Position numbers and translations under genes: made by a program. Of a stretch of 17,487 nt of DNA, positions 13,289-17,487 are shown in pieces. Every line of letters starts with the position of its first letter. Position 1 is the first letter of the stretch. This DNA is from an uncultured Bacilli bacterium (GTDB lineage Bacteria; Bacillota_I; Bacilli_A; RF39; UBA660), in contig CANRDA010000013.1 in NCBI GenBank assembly GCA_947629285.1, positions 1-17,487 of the forward strand, in the 5' to 3' direction. The notes below the pieces were generated by a model, which saw only the letters and a program-made list of their open reading frames with translations, was not told the origin of the DNA and did not search any database.

Positions 13289-15886
13289 TCAGTATACATC
13301 GTATACATATTCACCAGTATGAAATAAAATCCATTCTGCTTGACGCCTTTTAGTTAAACCTGCTTCAAATTGCGTACCTTTCATTATTGCTCTAAAAAAC
13401 CAATTCTCATAAAATTCCTGAGTATTTCCATATTTTTTATATGCAGAAACAAATGAATCCCAATTTGCAAAAACATCACCAATATTATATTGCTGTGAGA
13501 GTAAAGCATCAATTTGATATTCTTCTAATTTTAATGATGAATTAGAAAGAAGCATCTTAATTTCATCTCTATCACGTGAAATTATCTCTAATTTAATTTG
13601 GTCTACTAATTCTATCGGAAGCCTACTATCAATTGGATAATCGTCAACATTTATTCCATGGGCGGCGAATAAATCAATATTATATTCTAAAGTAACACCT
13701 GAGCCTACTGACCTAACACCATCACCAATATCTTTTACAATATAATAATCACCATCTATTGGAGTAGAACCTTCAAGGTTATACAACCACTTGGCAAATT
13801 CACCACCATCGCTGTTTGAAAGAACTACACGTGGTAATTCCGCTGAAATATAATCCAAAGGATTTACAGCTGCACTTTGCATATTATTACCTATTCTAAC
13901 TTCAAAGTGTAAATGTGGTCCTGTAGATTGACCACTACTACCCATTTTTCCAATGACTTGTCCTTGCTGTACACTATCTCCTGCCTTTACAGTAATTGAA
14001 CCTTCATACATGTGTGCATATAAAGTATAATTACCATCACTGTGTTGGATAATGACATGATTCCCATATCCACCACCACAAAGTGATAAAACATTTGAAG
14101 ATGGACAATCGTTTGAAACATCAGCAGTAGGATATACTACTATACCATCGCGTGCAGCAATAATATTAACACTATTTAACCCACTTCCTCCTGCTATGTC
14201 TAATCCTGAGTGAAAGTCAATACTACCTCTTCCAAATGGGTCTACTCTATAATCAAAATTAGAGGTAATAGTAACGGTCTCTGGTGTGCCAGTTGCAAAT
14301 GTTTTACCATTTACTACAGTAGTTTCGCTACTACCTATAGGCCACCAATATGAATCAGAAGTTGACTGATGAATTACTATAGTCTCTTCTTCATAATCTC
14401 CTACAAAATCTATATATTGTTGTCTCATTTCATATATTTGAATAATTTTAGAAAAAATCTGTGAATCACTCAATTCTTTACTAGAGTTATAATATTTTTG
14501 ATTAATGAATTCAGGAAGATATTCCCTATACTTATCTCTATCTATTTTATAACAATTTCCATCATTAGCTAAATTATTTTGAGAACATTCACTATTATCT
14601 ACCCTAGAAACCATATTATGAACAAGTAAGGCCATATCATCAGGACCATTATTCTTAGTAGTATTATAACCTTCCCAAGAATAGTCGTATTTAAACTCTT
14701 CATACTCTTCTCTACCATTATCTTTTCTATCTGAACTACGTAAATTAGATTTAAATATTTCATTCATATCATCAGATTGTATTATAAGAGTAGACATAAG
14801 AAGAGGTAAATCAATTTGAACTTTATATTCATTATAATAAGTATAATATAAATTATACATTTTTAGAAAAAAATAGTAAACCATATTTGAATCATAATTT
14901 TTACTTAAACTAGTAACTCCAGGATAAAAATCCTCTAAGTCATCTAAAGTAATTTCTTTATTATTCATGCCATCTACATTTGCTAATATAAGTGAATAAT
15001 TATTTAATTTACTTAATGCGAATGAATTTAAAGTATACGAAGCTATACTTAAGTCATTATCATCTTCAAATTCTTCCTCGATATCTTCATCAATATCATT
15101 ATTTTCATTTATTTTTTCTTTTAATGTATCATTTGCTTTCGAATCAAGTAAATCATTGGAAAATTCTAATCCTACAACAGTTCTAATAAGACTTGAAGAT
15201 GATACAATTAAATTCATAAATATTATAATACAAAAAACAGGAATAAACACAATCAAGGCTGTTTTTAAAAATTTAAGTGTTACTTTAAAGCTCTCTGCTC
15301 CTCCATCTGATGCCGCATCCTTAGTTTCTCTTTGTTGATTTTCACCTAAAATACCCGCACCAAGACCTCCAATTAAACCTTTACCATTTGGATCTTTAAC
15401 TTTTTTATTTGATGCATCAACTAATCTATCAGTGGCAGGTTTAGGTACACCTACAGAATTGAGTGCTCGTGAGGCAAGTCTTTTCTTCAAATCACTATTA
15501 TTCTTAGGATTGTTAAATTTATTTAATAACTCTTGATTTGAAGTTTGTATACCCTTACCTTTGGGTTCTTCCTTTTTTTCTTTTTTTGACGGTAATCCCA
15601 TTAAATATCTAACTCTACCGTCATCACTATTTAACTTATCATTTAATTTTTTATTAGATATTTCATTATTTCTATTTGGATTATCTAATGAATCATTTTT
15701 CCTTTGATTTAAAAGTTGTTGATTATATAAATTAGGATTAGAATGAGCCAAATCGTTTTCTTTTTTTAAAGCATCTTCTAACCTTTGTTGCATATCAATA
15801 TACTCTGGAGCTAATGTATTACCTCCACCAGCTATATAATTCTCCATCTGATTTTTAATAACCTCAGATTCAAATTTTTGACTCAT
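13289..15886 (-). CDS. Membrane-anchored bifunctional peptidoglycan hydrolase: M23 endopeptidase plus GH24-like lysozyme
   Basis: An 865-residue protein. Residues 1-200 are cytosolic, polar and Asn/Lys/Gln-rich. A membrane helix (about 205-229) follows, then an outside region of unknown fold (240-505) with an acidic stretch at 260-277 and a cysteine pair (C434, C445). The M23 (LytM/lysostaphin) domain (about 535-680) has complete zinc ligands: H559 and D563 in HSGLD, and H660 in HLH; H625 and H658 are catalytic. A second cysteine pair, C594 and C603, lies in a loop of this domain. The C-terminal domain (about 690-865) resembles GH24 phage-type lysozyme: E705, D719, then RSVGSG where TIGYG is usual, YQIDALLSQQYNIG (790-803) and GLTKRRQAEWILF (843-855). 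The likely role is opening the wall for the T4SS. GAGGTGAT precedes the start; VirB4 ends 15 bases before it. Confidence 0.88.
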   Translation of the reverse strand: MSQKFESEVIKNQMENYIAGGGNTLAPEYIDMQQRLEDALKKENDLAHSNPNLYNQQLLNQRKNDSLDNPNRNNEISNKKLNDKLNSDDGRVRYLMGLPSKKEKKEEPKGKGIQTSNQELLNKFNNPKNNSDLKKRLASRALNSVGVPKPATDRLVDASNKKVKDPNGKGLIGGLGAGILGENQQRETKDAASDGGAESFKVTLKFLKTALIVFIPVFCIIIFMNLIVSSSSLIRTVVGLEFSNDLLDSKANDTLKEKINENNDIDEDIEEEFEDDNDLSIASYTLNSFALSKLNNYSLILANVDGMNNKEITLDDLEDFYPGVTSLSKNYDSNMVYYFFLKMYNLYYTYYNEYKVQIDLPLLMSTLIIQSDDMNEIFKSNLRSSDRKDNGREEYEEFKYDYSWEGYNTTKNNGPDDMALLVHNMVSRVDNSECSQNNLANDGNCYKIDRDKYREYLPEFINQKYYNSSKELSDSQIFSKIIQIYEMRQQYIDFVGDYEEETIVIHQSTSDSYWWPIGSSETTVVNGKTFATGTPETVTITSNFDYRVDPFGRGSIDFHSGLDIAGGSGLNSVNIIAARDGIVVYPTADVSNDCPSSNVLSLCGGGYGNHVIIQHSDGNYTLYAHMYEGSITVKAGDSVQQGQVIGKMGSSGQSTGPHLHFEVRIGNNMQSAAVNPLDYISAELPRVVLSNSDGGEFAKWLYNLEGSTPIDGDYYIVKDIGDGVRSVGSGVTLEYNIDLFAAHGINVDDYPIDSRLPIELVDQIKLEIISRDRDEIKMLLSNSSLKLEEYQIDALLSQQYNIGDVFANWDSFVSAYKKYGNTQEFYENWFFRAIMKGTQFEAGLTKRRQAEWILFHTGEYVYDVY

Positions 15887-15901
15887 CTAATCACCTCTTT
15901 T

Positions 15902-17487
15902 TTATAATCCACCACCACTACCAAATGATTCTAACTCTTCATCTGATACTATTACATTTATTCTCATTCTCCTAGAGCCACATACAAAGAGTGCCTCACC
16001 TTGAGAATATTGTTTTATACTTTCTTTTTCATTATCATTTAAATCTATTAATTTAGATAAATCATCTACTGCTTGTTTTTTTAGACCCATTACTAAATAG
16101 TAAGAAGCATTATCAAATATTGCCTTACCTTGTGTGATAACACTAGAATCACTAAAATCAGTAGGTTGCTGAGTTATAATGATTGTTCCTGTATTATATT
16201 TTCTTGCCCTTCTTTGAATTTGAGCTAAGAAATCAGCTCCCAAAATATTACCACCACTCAAAAGTACATGAGCCTCATCTACCATCATTACAGTATTAAT
16301 TGAACTATCCAAAGTTAGACCCCATGCATATTTAAGAATATTAAAGAATAAAGCATTTCTTATATTTGTATCAGCATTCATTATTTCACGTATATTAAAT
16401 ACTACAAAATTGCTTTTTGGCTTAATAGTAGTATGTCCATCAAAATAATATCTTAATTCCTTAACTATAGGTCTTATTTTTATCTCTAATTTTTCTAAAA
16501 CATCTTTTTCTTGAGTTTTATCAGGCATAGATAAAAGTCTTCCCTTTATAGTAGCATATACATCTTTAAAAGTTGGATAATCTTCAGACTTATATTTAGT
16601 AAAATCAGATTCAAAATCTATACCAAATCTTTTATATGTTTCTTGAACAACTTCACTAAACATATTAACAACATCCTCAGTAATACTTGGATCATAATAC
16701 TTTAAAAATGCTTTTATAGTTTGTAAAGTACGTGTAAATACTGTATACCCAAGTCCCTGTTTCATTTCTTCTTCATCGGCATCCATTATAACTTCAAGTG
16801 GATTAATCATTCCAAATACTCCACCCTTGCCAAGACTAATAAAATCTCCATCAAAATTTTTAGTCATTTCTTCAAGTTCGCCTTCAGGGTCTATTACAAC
16901 AATCTGATTATTATTTCTAATATGACTTCTTAAAAGTAATTTAGCAGCAGTGGATTTACCACTTCCAGAAGTACCTAGTATAATCATATTTGCATTATTA
17001 CGATTGTGTTCCTTCTTTATTTGATATAAAAATTGATTGAATAAAATTACTCCTCCAGAAAAATCTATTCCAAGTAAAGTAGATAAACCTGGGTCTTTTA
17101 TACTATCAAATATAAAAGGATACATAGCAGCAATTGATGGAGATGGAATAGGAGTACCAATTCTATCTTCAATATCTTGTTTACCATATATAGGAAGTAT
17201 AGATTTTAAAACTTTATCCTGTTCAAAACGTAATGGAATTGCCCTAAGCTCCATAGCTTCAAGATAATTTTTTACTTGTACCTTCTTAGCATCCAATTCC
17301 TCTTGACTATCTGCAGTAATCATAACATGCATTTGAAAATCATATACTTTTGATTGACTTGCAGCAAGTTCACTCGTAAAAGATTCCAAAGATTCATAAT
17401 CTTGTCTTATTCTTTCTTTGATTGTATTATCTTTTTCATCTTGATACCTTTGTCTTAAATCTGCAAGCTCTTTATTAAGCATCCTAC
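15902..17487 (-). CDS. virB4: VirB4/TraE-family T4SS ATPase, N-terminus beyond right edge
   Basis: The last 528 codons of a VirB4-type ATPase; the frame continues past 17487, so the N-terminal part is missing. Counting from the first visible Met (17482), a helical linker (1-40) leads into VYDFQMHVMITADSQEELD (46-64) and then IDFSGGVILFN (139-149). Walker A is GTSGSGKST (170-178), followed by VVIDPEGELEEM (195-206). Walker B is VMMVDEAHVLL (398-408), and RRARKYNTGTIIITQQPTDF (424-443) is typical of the family. VirB4 powers pilus biogenesis and transfer, and is the most conserved T4SS component. The Met at 17482 is not taken as the start, because the family has several hundred more residues and no proper ribosome site is visible in the five remaining bases. 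It heads the operon seen here. Confidence 0.93.
   Translation of the reverse strand, partial: RMLNKELADLRQRYQDEKDNTIKERIRQDYESLESFTSELAASQSKVYDFQMHVMITADSQEELDAKKVQVKNYLEAMELRAIPLRFEQDKVLKSILPIYGKQDIEDRIGTPIPSPSIAAMYPFIFDSIKDPGLSTLLGIDFSGGVILFNQFLYQIKKEHNRNNANMIILGTSGSGKSTAAKLLLRSHIRNNNQIVVIDPEGELEEMTKNFDGDFISLGKGGVFGMINPLEVIMDADEEEMKQGLGYTVFTRTLQTIKAFLKYYDPSITEDVVNMFSEVVQETYKRFGIDFESDFTKYKSEDYPTFKDVYATIKGRLLSMPDKTQEKDVLEKLEIKIRPIVKELRYYFDGHTTIKPKSNFVVFNIREIMNADTNIRNALFFNILKYAWGLTLDSSINTVMMVDEAHVLLSGGNILGADFLAQIQRRARKYNTGTIIITQQPTDFSDSSVITQGKAIFDNASYYLVMGLKKQAVDDLSKLIDLNDNEKESIKQYSQGEALFVCGSRRMRINVIVSDEELESFGSGGGL

Noticed and set aside
17480..17482. ATG at 17482 as the real start of the VirB4-like protein
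   Set aside because: The frame stays open to the window edge, and VirB4 proteins have a further N-terminal domain before this point. It is an internal Met.
1..17487. CRISPR array, tRNA, rRNA, insertion sequence ends or long direct repeats
   Set aside because: No regularly spaced repeats, cloverleaf-like GC-rich segments or transposase with flanking inverted ends were seen. The only sizeable repeat relation is the protein-level similarity of the two CapA-like genes.

Overview
The window is very AT-rich and almost wall-to-wall coding. Every supported gene lies on the minus strand, so transcription runs from high to low coordinates. The genes point to a low-GC member of the Bacillota, plausibly an uncultured gut lineage of the Bacilli or RF39 type. 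The support is spoVG, Gram-positive style shine-dalgarno sites, Gram-positive style single-membrane secretion genes and short intergenic gaps. The genetic code looks standard: TGA ends the second CapA-like gene, the DUF2238-like gene and the M23/lysozyme gene, and tryptophan is TGG, which argues against mycoplasmas. The lineage assignment is inference; no rRNA is present.

In transcription order, the right-hand part (17487 to 10253) is a type IV secretion/conjugation-like module. It holds a VirB4-type ATPase (cut by the right edge), a membrane-anchored double peptidoglycan hydrolase (M23 endopeptidase plus GH24-type lysozyme), two small membrane-anchored proteins that look like VirB8/TcpC NTF2-like subunits, and a VirD4/TraG coupling ATPase. 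The genes are 15 nt or less apart or overlap, so they are probably one operon. The middle part (10191 to 7222) has a small rhodanese with its own hairpin and promoter region, a terminator, RmuC, a DUF2238/VanZ-like membrane protein, and a secreted cysteine-rich protein whose C-terminal two-helix hairpin resembles VirB2/TrbC pilins.

The left part is mainly housekeeping: RNase R, an unfamiliar HExxH protein, two tandem CapA-like metallophosphatases, SmpB and SpoVG, ending in a terminator. RNase R and SmpB both belong to mRNA/ribosome quality control. A left-truncated Rpn/PD-(D/E)XK transposase-family gene follows. It covers the first 842 bases.

No relaxase, integrase, tRNA, attachment site, insertion sequence or CRISPR array is visible. 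The T4SS-like module therefore sits beside core genes without obvious mobility signatures. It could be a resident secretion or DNA-transfer machine, or one end of an integrated element whose other genes lie beyond position 17487. The most distinctive parts are the M23-GH24 hydrolase, the disulfide-rich pilin-like protein and the split NTF2 pair.
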